From positions 1-50,237 of the forward strand of contig CAMOXK010000008.1 in the NCBI GenBank assembly GCA_946629065.1: DNA of 50,237 bases, written 5' to 3'. The stretch is from an uncultured Clostridia bacterium. Its GTDB lineage: Bacteria; Bacillota; Clostridia; Oscillospirales; Oscillospiraceae. The notes below the pieces were generated by a model. It searched no databases and was not told the DNA's origin. It saw only the letters and a list, made by a program, of their open reading frames with translations. The position numbers and the translations under genes are program-made. Positions 16,592 through 24,907 of this stretch are shown here, in pieces. Numbering within the stretch: the first letter of the stretch is position 1; the number at the start of each line of letters is the position of its first letter.

Positions 16592-16640
16592 GATGGAGAA
16601 TAGGGAGAAGCAAGGGATTCGCAAGAAAAGACGGTGAGAA

Positions 16641-16726
16641 ACGGATTGCCACACCAGTGTGCGCACTGGTTCGCAATGACAGGGGTGGGAACGTGCAGAA
16701 GGTGGGCGATTCGTGAATCGCCCCTA
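16641..16726. repeat. Cluster of extragenic palindromes
   Basis: Two hairpin-forming units lie in the divergent MoxR / C69 spacer. CCAGTG-TGCG-CACTGG (16654-16669) is nested in ATTGC...GCAAT arms. GGGCGATTC-GT-GAATCGCCC (16704-16723) is followed by CCTACGG. Both look like dispersed repeats of gut Clostridia, not operators, but only one copy of each is in the window. Confidence 0.5.
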
Positions 16727-16744
16727 CGGCGAGGAGGGGAGAGG

Positions 16745-16794
16745 CCCTTCCGTCGCCGACGCGGGCGTCGGTGACACCTCCCCTTGCAGGGGAG
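16745..16794. repeat. 50-bp two-hairpin extragenic repeat, copy 2
   Basis: Four differences from 12138-12187. Here the first stem reads TCGCCGACG / CGTCGGTGA (nine pairs with one G-T), and the second CTCCCC / GGGGAG is unchanged. Confidence 0.7.
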
Positions 16795-16855
16795 GCCGAC
16801 ATGGCCGCCGGGGGAGGCTTTGACGGGATTGAGGGGGAGGCTTTGCGGGAGATGC

Positions 16856-16884
16856 TTGTCAAATGCTGGGGGCTGTGATAGAAT
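16856..16884 (+). promoter_or_regulatory. Sigma-A promoter of the C69 peptidase gene
   Basis: TTGTCA (16856-16861), 17-bp spacer, TAGAAT (16879-16884), 85 nt ahead of the start codon. Confidence 0.65.
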
Positions 16885-16968
16885 CGGAAAAGTTGAAAAC
16901 GGCTATCCTGCATTGGGACAGCGAAAAGTCTAATGGTAAGGATAGAAAGAGCAGAGAGGAGAAAGGAT

Positions 16969-18432
16969 ATGCCCTGCACAACGATATTGGTTGGCTCCAA
17001 GGCCAGCAACGACGGTTCCACCATGATCGCCCGTACCGACGACGGGCATTTTGACGTGAAGAAGCTCATTGTGGTCGAGCCCCGGGACCAGAAGAGGAAA
17101 TACAAAAGCGTGATCTCCCATGTGGAGATCGATCTGCCGGAGAAGCCCATGCGCTACACTGCCTGCCCCAGTGTGGACCCCAAGGACGGCATTTGGGCCG
17201 CCACAGGCATCAACGCGGCAAACGTGGGCATGACTGCTACCGAGACCATCACCTCCAATCCCCGGGTGCTGGCGGCGGATCCGCTGGTGGAGCTCAAGAA
17301 GGCCGAGAAGCGCGGGGAAAAGGAGATCCCCGGCGGCATCGGGGAAGAGGACATCGTAGTGCTGGTGCTGCCTTACATCCGCTCTGCCCGGGAGGGCGTG
17401 CTGCGTCTGGCCGAACTCCTGGAGAAGTATGGCACTTACGAATCCAACGGCATCGCTTTCAACGACGAGAAGGAAGTCTGGTGGCTGGAGACCATCGGCG
17501 GCCATCACTGGATGGCCCGCCGCGTGCCCGACGAAGTGGTGGTAGTGAACCCCAACCAGTTCGGCATGGACGCCTTTGACCTGGAGGACGCCTTCGGCGC
17601 GCAGAAGGATCATCTCTGCTCTGCGGATCTGCGGGAGTTCATCGCGAAAAATCACCTGGATCTGAACCAGAACGGCGCCTTCAATCCCCGGGACGTGTTC
17701 GGCTCCCGCCGGGATATGGACCACATCTACAATACGCCCCGGGCCTGGTTCATGGGCCGCTATCTCACGCCCTATTCTCACCGCTGGGAGGGGCCGGACG
17801 CGGAGTTCACGCCGGAGAGCGACAACATCCCCTGGAGCTTTGTACCCGATCGCAAAGTGGCGGTGGAGGACGTGAAGTACCTGCTCTCCACCCACTATCA
17901 GGGCACACCGTATAACCCCTACACCAACCAGGACACCGGCAAGCGGGGCATGTACCGCTCCATCGGTATCAACCGCACCGGCGTCACCACCGTGTGCCAG
18001 ATCCGCCCGGACAAGCCAGAGACAGTGAAGGGCCTGGAGTGGGTTTGCTTCGGCTCCACTACCTTCGATGCGCTGCTGCCCGTTTACCCCAATGTGCCGA
18101 AAATGCCGGACTATCTCAGCAAGGTGACGCTGGATGTGTCCACGGAGAACTTCTATTGGGCAAGCCGACTGATCGGCGCTCTGGCGGACGCCAGCTACAA
18201 CACCTGCGCCCAGCAGATCGAGCGCTACCAGCAGGCGGTGGTCACCAAGGGGCGCCAGATCGTGCGCGCCTATGACAGCCGCATCGCGGCGGGGGAGGAC
18301 ACCTCCATTCTGATGAAGGCCAACAAAGAGCTCTGCGACATGGCAAAGCAGCAGAGCACCCAGACCCTGAACAAGGTGCTGCTGGAAGTCAGCACCCACA
18401 TGAAGAACGGCTACAACCGGGCCGACAACTGA
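16969..18432 (+). CDS. C69-family dipeptidase (PepD-like)
   Basis: 487-residue N-terminal-nucleophile peptidase. The MPCTTILVG N terminus puts the presumed catalytic Cys at position 3, followed by the SNDGSTMIARTDD block. Family members cleave dipeptides with broad specificity and are made without a signal peptide. The start ATG 16969 is chosen because AGAGGAGAAAGG precedes it and Cys3 then sits at the family position; a GTG at 16933 would bury it. It lies 20 nt ahead of the SMS genes and may be co-transcribed with them, without an obvious functional tie. Confidence 0.88.
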   Translation: MPCTTILVGSKASNDGSTMIARTDDGHFDVKKLIVVEPRDQKRKYKSVISHVEIDLPEKPMRYTACPSVDPKDGIWAATGINAANVGMTATETITSNPRVLAADPLVELKKAEKRGEKEIPGGIGEEDIVVLVLPYIRSAREGVLRLAELLEKYGTYESNGIAFNDEKEVWWLETIGGHHWMARRVPDEVVVVNPNQFGMDAFDLEDAFGAQKDHLCSADLREFIAKNHLDLNQNGAFNPRDVFGSRRDMDHIYNTPRAWFMGRYLTPYSHRWEGPDAEFTPESDNIPWSFVPDRKVAVEDVKYLLSTHYQGTPYNPYTNQDTGKRGMYRSIGINRTGVTTVCQIRPDKPETVKGLEWVCFGSTTFDALLPVYPNVPKMPDYLSKVTLDVSTENFYWASRLIGALADASYNTCAQQIERYQQAVVTKGRQIVRAYDSRIAAGEDTSILMKANKELCDMAKQQSTQTLNKVLLEVSTHMKNGYNRADN

Positions 18433-18452
18433 TAACGTAAGGAGAAAGATCC

Positions 18453-19181
18453 ATGTTAGAGATCCGGAATCTTAGCTTTGCGGTCAACGAGGATGAGGTC
18501 CAAAAAGAGATCATCCACGATCTGAATCTGACCATTGAGGATGGCAAATTCACCGTCATCACCGGGCCCAACGGCAGCGGTAAATCTACCCTTGCCAGGC
18601 TCATCATGGGCATTGAAAAGCCCATCTCCGGCAGCATTTTGCTGGACGGAGAGGACATCACCGGCCTGGACATCACCGAGCGGGCGAAAAAGGGCATCAG
18701 CTTTGCCTTTCAGCAGCCGGTGCGCTTTAAGGGCATTCGGGTAAAGGATCTGCTTCGTCTGGCCGCGGGGAAGCGCATCTCCGTCTCCGAGGCCTGCAGC
18801 TACCTCTCCGAGGTGGGCCTCTGCGCCCGGGACTATATCGATCGGGAGATCAATTCCTCCCTCTCCGGCGGAGAGCTCAAGCGCATCGAGATCGCGACCC
18901 TGCTGGCCCGGCATACCCGGCTCTCCCTCTTTGACGAGCCGGAGGCGGGCATCGACCTCTGGAGCTTCCAGAACCTGATCCGCATCTTCGAGAAGATGCG
19001 CAGCGAGATCCGGGACAGCTCCATCGTCATCATCTCCCACCAGGAGCGGATCCTGCAGATCGCGGACGAGATCCTGGTCCTGGCAGAGGGACGGATCTCG
19101 GAGCGGGGTGTTCCTGAGGAGATCCTGCCACGGCTCATCGGCCAGACGGCGCCGGTCAGCGCCTGCCAGAAGCTGCAGTAA
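18453..19181 (+). CDS. SufC-like ABC ATPase (SMS-type Fe-S assembly)
   Basis: 242-residue ABC ATPase of the SufC branch. Walker A is GPNGSGKST near residue 38, the Q-loop AFQQPVRF, signature LSGGELKR near 136, Walker B LSLFDEPEAGIDL, and the switch His in IISHQERIL. It powers remodelling of the partner scaffold during cluster assembly. It is followed after 13 nt by a SufB-like gene. No sufD, sufS or sufU lies nearby, which matches the two-gene minimal SMS arrangement more than SUF. Confidence 0.88.
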   Translation: MLEIRNLSFAVNEDEVQKEIIHDLNLTIEDGKFTVITGPNGSGKSTLARLIMGIEKPISGSILLDGEDITGLDITERAKKGISFAFQQPVRFKGIRVKDLLRLAAGKRISVSEACSYLSEVGLCARDYIDREINSSLSGGELKRIEIATLLARHTRLSLFDEPEAGIDLWSFQNLIRIFEKMRSEIRDSSIVIISHQERILQIADEILVLAEGRISERGVPEEILPRLIGQTAPVSACQKLQ

Positions 19182-19194
19182 GGAGGAGAAGAAC

Positions 19195-20121
19195 ATGGTT
19201 CAGCTTGACGCCATCCAGAAGCGCCTGATCGAGGAGATCGCGGATCTCCACAGTGTCCCCGAGGGCGCCTATAACTTTCGGGCCAACGGCCAGCTTGCAG
19301 GCCGCAGCAGCACTGCCAACATCGAGATCGTCTCCAAGTCCGACGGCAGCGGCATCGACATCCACGTGAAGCCCGGCACCAAAAACGAGAGCGTGCATAT
19401 CCCCGTGGTCCTCTCTCAGAGCGGCCTGAAGGAGACGGTGTATAACGACTTCTATATTGGCGAGGACGCGGACGTGGTCATCGTGGCCGGCTGCGGCATC
19501 GACAACTGCGGCAGCCAGGACAGCGAGCACGACGGCGTGCACCGCTTCTTTGTGGGCAAGAACGCGAAGATCAAGTATGTGGAAAAACACTACGGCTCCG
19601 GCGACGGCCGGGGACAGCGCATCCTGAATCCGGTGACGGAAGTCTACCAGGAGGAGGGCAGCTGCGTGGAGATGGAGATGGAGCAGATCAAGGGCGTGGA
19701 CTCCACCGAGCGCACCACACTGGCGGAACTGAAGGCCGGGGCGCGGCTCGTGGTGAAGGAGCGCCTCATGACCCACGGCAGCCAGAACGCCGTGAGTACC
19801 TATCAGGTGAACCTGAACGGCGATAACTCCACGGCGGATGTGGTCTCCCGCTCCGTGGCGCGGGACCAGTCCCGCCAGACCTTCAATGCCCGCATCACCG
19901 GCAACGCTCCCTGCAGCGGCCACACCGAGTGCGACTCCATCATCATGGATCAGGGCAAGATCCTGGCCATCCCCTCCCTGGAGGCCAACAACGTGGACGC
20001 CATGCTGGTCCACGAGGCCGCCATCGGCAAGATCGCCGGAGATCAGATCATCAAGCTCATGACCCTGGGGCTCACCGAGCAGCAGGCGGAGGAGCAGATC
20101 ATCAACGGCTTTTTGCGCTGA
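19195..20121 (+). CDS. SufB-like Fe-S scaffold (SMS-type)
   Basis: 308 residues, far shorter than the ~465 of SufB. The N-terminal ~80 residues are a truncated cap, followed by a beta-helix core. C-terminal SufB landmarks are kept: HTECDSII at the position of the SufB TQCDSM cysteine, and LVHEAAIGKI matching the VEHEATTSRI block with His and Glu. The end NGFLR replaces the usual NGFC. The start ATG 19195 follows AAGGAGGAG; the frame is open further upstream inside the SufC gene, but that is not needed. It probably assembles [4Fe-4S] clusters with the preceding ATPase. Confidence 0.85.
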   Translation: MVQLDAIQKRLIEEIADLHSVPEGAYNFRANGQLAGRSSTANIEIVSKSDGSGIDIHVKPGTKNESVHIPVVLSQSGLKETVYNDFYIGEDADVVIVAGCGIDNCGSQDSEHDGVHRFFVGKNAKIKYVEKHYGSGDGRGQRILNPVTEVYQEEGSCVEMEMEQIKGVDSTERTTLAELKAGARLVVKERLMTHGSQNAVSTYQVNLNGDNSTADVVSRSVARDQSRQTFNARITGNAPCSGHTECDSIIMDQGKILAIPSLEANNVDAMLVHEAAIGKIAGDQIIKLMTLGLTEQQAEEQIINGFLR

Positions 20122-20130
20122 CTATTCTAA

Positions 20131-20183
20131 AACCCCGGAAGGGCGGACCCGCTTACAACGAGCGGGTCCGCCCTTCCGGGGTT
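20131..20183. terminator. Long perfect hairpin between convergent genes
   Basis: 23-bp perfect inverted repeat (20131-20153 / 20161-20183) with a 7-nt loop. The flanking T runs are weak on both strands. It probably terminates both the SMS operon and the cohesin-protein gene. Confidence 0.7.
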
Positions 20184-20192
20184 CGTTCTGCG

Positions 20193-21026
20193 TTAATGCT
20201 TTTCCCTGGCTTGATTTTTCCGAACCAGGAAGAGGATCAGCAGTGCCAGCACGCAGGCAGAGAGAACGACAGGCAGAACCGGAAAACTGCGCGTGCCTGC
20301 TGTCTTTTCAGGGGTGGGCTCTGGCGCAAGGGAAACCGCAGCCGGCACGTCCTGGACGGGAGAAGCAGCGACCATGCCTGCTTCCGGAACGGGAGTAGGC
20401 TCAGATCCTGCTGCACTCGGTGCGGGGGTGGATGGGACGGCGGAAGGAGACGGAACTTCCGATGTGGGCTGGGGAGCCGCCGTCACTTGCGGTGCTGTCG
20501 CCTCCGGGGCGGAAATGCTTCCCTGTGCGGGCTCCGGGCTTGAACTGGGGCTGGGTTCCGGGCTCTGAGCCCCCACCTGAACACCGCCGCTGACCAGATG
20601 GAAGAAGATCGGCTGTTCGGCATAGTTATAGGCGTCTCCCTCTTTGCAGATGAGACTGACCTCGGTGAAGCCCCCCGCAGCGGAGTCCAGGACCTTGAAG
20701 CGCAGCGTCAGGATCACGCCGTTAAATTCGCTGTCCGCGTTTCCCAGCCAGACGCCGGCTCTCTTCGTTACGGTCCAGCCGGTGAGCCCGCCCTGCTCAT
20801 AGCCGATCCATTCCAGCACGGTTTCATCAAACACGAATTTCGGGTTGAGGACTCCGATGCCGGGATTATTGAGAAGGGTAATGGTGAGGGAAACTTCCTC
20901 TCCCGGCATGGCCTGGACAGTGGAGACGATCAGCTGCGGCTCGCCGGATGCCTCCTGTGCGAAAGCGGCGAGGGGGACGGAAGCCAACAGAAAAATAACA
21001 AGGAGAACGGACAGCAGCTTTTTCAT
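20193..21026 (-). CDS. Cohesin-domain surface protein with a C-terminal membrane anchor
   Basis: 277 residues. A signal peptide (about 1-23, ending AFA) is followed by a single cohesin-like beta-sandwich (about 30-150; AMPGEEVSLTITLLNN, FDETVLEWIGYE, LTLRFKVLDSAAGGFTEVSL). Next come a ~100-residue Pro/Ser/Ala/Glu-rich linker with repeated PSPEP-type motifs, a transmembrane helix (about 247-268) and a short basic tail. No LPXTG motif is visible. Cohesin domains bind dockerins in cellulosomes, but lone anchored copies also occur in non-cellulolytic Clostridia. It lies 17 nt after fchA in the same direction, so co-transcription is possible. Confidence 0.8.
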   Translation of the reverse strand: MKKLLSVLLVIFLLASVPLAAFAQEASGEPQLIVSTVQAMPGEEVSLTITLLNNPGIGVLNPKFVFDETVLEWIGYEQGGLTGWTVTKRAGVWLGNADSEFNGVILTLRFKVLDSAAGGFTEVSLICKEGDAYNYAEQPIFFHLVSGGVQVGAQSPEPSPSSSPEPAQGSISAPEATAPQVTAAPQPTSEVPSPSAVPSTPAPSAAGSEPTPVPEAGMVAASPVQDVPAAVSLAPEPTPEKTAGTRSFPVLPVVLSACVLALLILFLVRKNQAREKH

Positions 21027-21043
21027 GAGATCACCTTTTCTCT

Positions 21044-21679
21044 TTAGCTTTGGACCATGGCGAGGATACTGCGGTAACCTTCCTCTGCCAGAGGAAGAGC
21101 GCGGAGCAAAATCCCCTGGCCACGCTCCCGGTTCTCCTTTACAAAATCCTCATCCCGGATGGAGGCAAGATTGATAAGCACGTTGAGCCAGGCACCCTGT
21201 ATGGCGCTTTGCAGGGAAAGAAAGGCCACGCCCAGATCACTGGCAGAGCTTTGGTTGAAGCCATATTTCTGAAAAGCAGAAGCCAGGGAAAGTGCCTCTT
21301 CGCAAAGCCGCATCATTTCCAGGGGCGTCCGGGTGCAAGCCTTGAGTCCTTCCTGGATGGCGGCGGAGCGGTAGGCTTTTTCTTTGTCGGTCTCCTTGGG
21401 CAGGGAGAAAGCCCGACTGACCAATTGGAATGCTTTGCTGTCCTCATCCATGAGAGTCAGAAACCTTTTCTGCAGGTCCTCGGCTTGGGACTGGACAAGC
21501 GCGGCGTTTTCCGCAAATGCCGCGTATTTTTTCCTTCCCTGGGTGAGACAGGCAACCATGGCGGTAAGTCCGGCGCCCAGGGAAGCCTCCAGCGCGGCCA
21601 CGGATCCGCCGCCGGGGGCGGGGGCATCGGAGGCTACGGTCTCCACAAAGCTTTGGACGGATAGTTCGGCAAGATCCAT
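21044..21679 (-). CDS. fchA: Formimidoyl-/methenyl-tetrahydrofolate cyclodeaminase
   Basis: A 211-residue all-helical FTCD_C-family protein. The opening block has APAPGGGSVAALEASLGAGLTAMV-type glycine-rich features near residues 19-40, typical of the folate pocket. It converts 5-formimino-THF to 5,10-methenyl-THF plus NH3. It lies 11 nt after ftcD, which makes its substrate. In animals the two activities are fused in one FTCD protein; here they are separate genes. Confidence 0.9.
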   Translation of the reverse strand: MDLAELSVQSFVETVASDAPAPGGGSVAALEASLGAGLTAMVACLTQGRKKYAAFAENAALVQSQAEDLQKRFLTLMDEDSKAFQLVSRAFSLPKETDKEKAYRSAAIQEGLKACTRTPLEMMRLCEEALSLASAFQKYGFNQSSASDLGVAFLSLQSAIQGAWLNVLINLASIRDEDFVKENRERGQGILLRALPLAEEGYRSILAMVQS

Positions 21680-21690
21680 AGTGCCTCTCC

Positions 21691-22602
21691 TTATTCCATG
21701 TCGATCAGGTGGTATTCCATGATCTGGTTCTTGCAGTTGAAGTTTTCGATTTTCAGGTAAAACTCCGCACAGTCGATCAAGGCCTTGGCCGGGGTGAGAC
21801 CCACGATCTCGCTGCCGATGATGCGCACGCCGTAGCGATCCGCCAGGGCGCGGATCATCTCATAGGCATAGTAAAGGGGCGTGTCCTCGAAATTCACCAT
21901 GTTCATGGAGACCTGAGCAATGTTCCGCTCCTCCAGCATGACGCCGATGGCCTTGCAGGAGCGAAAGCCCCCGGAGGATCCCCGGATGGCCTTGGCAATT
22001 TTTTTGGCGATCTCCACATCAGAGGTGTCCAGATTCACGTTGAAGGCGATGAGCGGCATCCTTGCGCCGATGGCAGTGATACCCGCGGTGGGGTGGATCT
22101 TCCGCTCGCCATAATCCGGCGCCCAGTCGGGCTGCAGCAGCTTTTCCGGCATGCCCTCGAACTGACCTTTACGGCAGGAAGCCAGATTCTTCCGCTCGGG
22201 ACGGGTGGCGGAATCCTCGTACAGGAAAGAGGGGAGCTCCAGTTCGTCCCAGCAGCGCTGCGCAACACGTTTGGAAATCTCCACGCAGTCTTCGACAGTG
22301 ACATCCATCTGAGGCACAAAGGGGATCACGTCCACAGCGCCCATGCGGGGGTGCTGCCCCTCATGCTTCGTCATGTCGATGGTCTCCACAGCTTTTTTGG
22401 CAAGCTGAAAAGCCGCCTCCTCGATGGCAGACGGGGAGCCGATGAGGGTGAAAACGCAGCGGTTATGGTTGCCGTCACTCTGCACGTCAAAAAGGGTGCA
22501 GCCGGGGATCGTATTGGCCGTGTCGACAAGCGCCTGAAAGACTCTTTCGTCTTTCTCGCGACTCACAGAAAAATTGGGGATGCATTCCACAAGCTTTGCC
22601 AT
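21691..22602 (-). CDS. ftcD: Glutamate formimidoyltransferase
   Basis: 303 residues, the FTCD N-terminal domain type: VECIPNFSVSRE opening, DGNHNRCVFTLIG, MTKHEGQHPRMGAVDVIPFVP, and GARMPLIAFNVNLDT. It transfers the formimino group of N-formiminoglutamate to THF, releasing glutamate, and so closes histidine breakdown. The start ATG 22602 is chosen because GGAGG lies 8 nt upstream; an in-frame extension reaches 22653 but has no better ribosome site. It is divergent from hutU across a 228-bp control region. Confidence 0.94.
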   Translation of the reverse strand: MAKLVECIPNFSVSREKDERVFQALVDTANTIPGCTLFDVQSDGNHNRCVFTLIGSPSAIEEAAFQLAKKAVETIDMTKHEGQHPRMGAVDVIPFVPQMDVTVEDCVEISKRVAQRCWDELELPSFLYEDSATRPERKNLASCRKGQFEGMPEKLLQPDWAPDYGERKIHPTAGITAIGARMPLIAFNVNLDTSDVEIAKKIAKAIRGSSGGFRSCKAIGVMLEERNIAQVSMNMVNFEDTPLYYAYEMIRALADRYGVRIIGSEIVGLTPAKALIDCAEFYLKIENFNCKNQIMEYHLIDME

Positions 22603-22632
22603 GTTCCATGCCTCCATCACGTTATATTGAAG

Positions 22633-22649
22633 CGGGAATATGATTCCCG
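22633..22649. promoter_or_regulatory. Inverted repeat in the ftcD leader
   Basis: CGGGAAT-ATG-ATTCCCG, 7-bp arms, just downstream of the predicted ftcD promoter. A candidate repressor site or leader hairpin. Confidence 0.4.
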
Positions 22650-22654
22650 ACAAA

Positions 22655-22683
22655 AGTCTATCACAGGGAGCAGATCCTGTCCA
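22655..22683 (-). promoter_or_regulatory. Candidate sigma-A promoter of ftcD
   Basis: Minus strand TGGACA (22683-22678), 17-bp spacer, TAGACT (22660-22655). Confidence 0.5.
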
Positions 22684-22723
22684 GAGATATTCTGACTTTC
22701 TGCGGCTTTCCGTGCTCTTCCTC

Positions 22724-22752
22724 TTGCGCAGATGGCAGAATAATGTTATAAA
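22724..22752 (+). promoter_or_regulatory. Candidate sigma-A promoter of hutU-hutI-fhs
   Basis: TTGCGC (22724-22729), 17-bp spacer, TATAAA (22747-22752). Confidence 0.5.
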
Positions 22753-22783
22753 TAAGTGTTAGGTTTATACCTGCACGTAAACA

Positions 22784-22807
22784 AACGTCTCCGCATGCGG
22801 AGACGTT
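22784..22807. promoter_or_regulatory. 24-bp perfect palindrome in the hutU leader
   Basis: A gap-free 12-bp half-site palindrome (left half AACGTCTCCGCA), about 25 nt after the predicted transcription start and 23 nt before the hutU start codon. It could be an operator for a dimeric regulator or an RNA hairpin that controls access to the ribosome site. Confidence 0.6.
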
Positions 22808-22830
22808 CAGAAGGGAAGGAGATCGACACC

Positions 22831-24849
22831 ATGAATCTGGCAGATGAAGCCATGACCATCAAGCTTGATTATGAACTCCCGGAATACCCTAAAATGGATC
22901 CCAGCTATCGGCGGGCCCCGAGAAGAGAGTCCAAGCTCTCCGAAAGCGACAAGGCACTGGCCATCAAAAACGCCCTGCGTTATATCCACCCGGATCACCA
23001 CGCTCAGATGGCAAAGGAATTTGCCCAGGAGCTGGAGGAGAGGGGAAGAATTTACGGCTACCGTTTCCGCCCGGAGGGCAAGCTCTCCGGTAAGCCCATC
23101 GACCAATACAAAGGCAAATGCATCGAGGGCAGAGCCATCCAGGTCATGATCGACAATAACCTGGACTTTGATGTGGCCCTCTATCCCTATGAGCTGGTCA
23201 CCTACGGCGAGACCGGCCAGGTCTGTCAGAACTGGATGCAGTACCGGCTCATCAAAAAGTATCTGGAGGAACTGACGGACGAGCAGACCCTGGTGGTCAT
23301 GTCCGGTCATCCTCTGGGACTCTTTCACTCCCATAAGCTGGCGCCCAGGGTCATCATCTCCAATGGCCTGATGGTTGGCGCCTTTGACGATCAGGAGCAC
23401 TTTAACCGCGCCGCCGCTCTGGGTGTTGCCAACTACGGCCAGATGACCGCAGGCGGCTGGATGTACATCGGACCCCAGGGCATCGTCCACGGCACCTTTA
23501 ACACCCTGCTGAACGCGGGCCGTCTGAAGCTTGGCATTCCCCAGGACGGGAACCTGGCGGGCAAGCTCTTCGTTTCCTCCGGCCTGGGCGGTATGAGCGG
23601 CGCCCAGGGCAAGGCCGCCGTCATTGTGGGCGTGGCCTCCATCATTGCCGAGGTGGATGACAGCCGCATCCAGACCCGCTTTGAGCAGGGCTGGGTCACG
23701 CATCGGACAGACGATCTGGCCGAGGCGGTGAAGATCGCCCTGGAGCATCAGAAGGAAGGCAAGGGCTGCGCCGTGGCCTATCACGGCAACGTGGTGGATC
23801 TGCTGGAGTATCTGCTGGAGCAGGACATCCATGTGGATCTGATGAGCGACCAGACCTCCTGCCATGTGCCATACGACGGCGGCTACTGCCCCCAGGGGCT
23901 CAGCTTCGAGCAGCGCACCGAGATGCTGGCCAATGACCCGGAGGATTTCCGCAAGCTTGTAAATAAGTCCCTGCAGCACCACATCGAACTCATCGAGAAG
24001 TTCCACGAGCGCGGCACCTATTTCTTCGACTACGGCAACAGCTTCCTGAAAGCCGTGTATGATACCGGCGTCAAGTCCATCTGCAAAAACGGCGAGAACG
24101 ACCTGGACGGCTTTGTTTTCCCCTCCTATGTGGAGGATATTCTCGGCCCCTGCCTCTTCGACTACGGCTACGGCCCCTTCCGCTGGTGCTGCCTGAGCCG
24201 GGACCCCAAGGATCTGGAGAAGACCGACAAGGCCGCGGCTGAGTACATCAAGGAGCACAACCGGCGCTATCAGGACTATGACAACTATGTCTGGGTCCGG
24301 GACGCCCAGGAGAACAAGCTGGTGGTGGGCACCCAGTGCCGCATCCTGTATCAGGACGCCATGGGCCGCATGAACATCGCCCTGAAGTTCAATGAAATGG
24401 TCCGCAACGGGGAGATCGGCCCTGTGATCCTGGGACGGGATCACCACGATACCGGCGGCACCGACGCGCCTTTCCGGGAGACCTCCAACATCAAGGACGG
24501 CTCCAACATCATGGCGGAGATGGCTACCCAATGCTTTGCCGGCAACGCGGCCAGGGGCATGAGCTATATAGCACTGCATAACGGCGGCGGCACCGGCATC
24601 GGACGGGCGATCAACGGCGGCTTCGGTATGGTACTGGACGGGTCCGAGCGGGTGGACAACATCCTGAAAATGTCCATGCCCTGGGACACCATGGTGGGCG
24701 TTGCCCGCCGCAGCTGGGCCCGGAACGAGCATGCCATGACCACTGCCGCGGAGTACAACAAGATGTACGCCGGTCAGGACCACATCACCATGCCCTATGT
24801 GGCGGATGACGCCATTGTGGAAGATGCCGTAAAAGGCATGAAGAAGTAA
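22831..24849 (+). CDS. hutU: Urocanate hydratase
   Basis: 672-residue NAD+-dependent urocanase converting urocanate to 4-imidazolone-5-propanoate. Family landmarks are MSGHPLGLF, GGWMYIGPQGIVHGT, SSGLGGMSGAQGKA (dinucleotide-binding), DQTSCH, RDHHDTGGTDAPFRET and HNGGGTGIGRAINGG. It is longer than the ~555-aa Gram-negative enzyme, as in many Firmicutes. The start ATG 22831 has AAGGGAAGGAG upstream; the open frame back to 22756 crosses the palindrome and is leader. First of hutU-hutI-fhs. Confidence 0.96.
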   Translation: MNLADEAMTIKLDYELPEYPKMDPSYRRAPRRESKLSESDKALAIKNALRYIHPDHHAQMAKEFAQELEERGRIYGYRFRPEGKLSGKPIDQYKGKCIEGRAIQVMIDNNLDFDVALYPYELVTYGETGQVCQNWMQYRLIKKYLEELTDEQTLVVMSGHPLGLFHSHKLAPRVIISNGLMVGAFDDQEHFNRAAALGVANYGQMTAGGWMYIGPQGIVHGTFNTLLNAGRLKLGIPQDGNLAGKLFVSSGLGGMSGAQGKAAVIVGVASIIAEVDDSRIQTRFEQGWVTHRTDDLAEAVKIALEHQKEGKGCAVAYHGNVVDLLEYLLEQDIHVDLMSDQTSCHVPYDGGYCPQGLSFEQRTEMLANDPEDFRKLVNKSLQHHIELIEKFHERGTYFFDYGNSFLKAVYDTGVKSICKNGENDLDGFVFPSYVEDILGPCLFDYGYGPFRWCCLSRDPKDLEKTDKAAAEYIKEHNRRYQDYDNYVWVRDAQENKLVVGTQCRILYQDAMGRMNIALKFNEMVRNGEIGPVILGRDHHDTGGTDAPFRETSNIKDGSNIMAEMATQCFAGNAARGMSYIALHNGGGTGIGRAINGGFGMVLDGSERVDNILKMSMPWDTMVGVARRSWARNEHAMTTAAEYNKMYAGQDHITMPYVADDAIVEDAVKGMKK

Positions 24850-24907
24850 GAAGCAGGATTCGACGAAGAGGGCGCGCATCCGAAGGCTCTCTTCGGAAAG
24901 GACAGCT

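Noticed and set aside
16641-16726. Palindromes in the MoxR / C69 spacer as operators
   Set aside because: They look like dispersed clostridial extragenic repeats and lie away from both predicted promoters.
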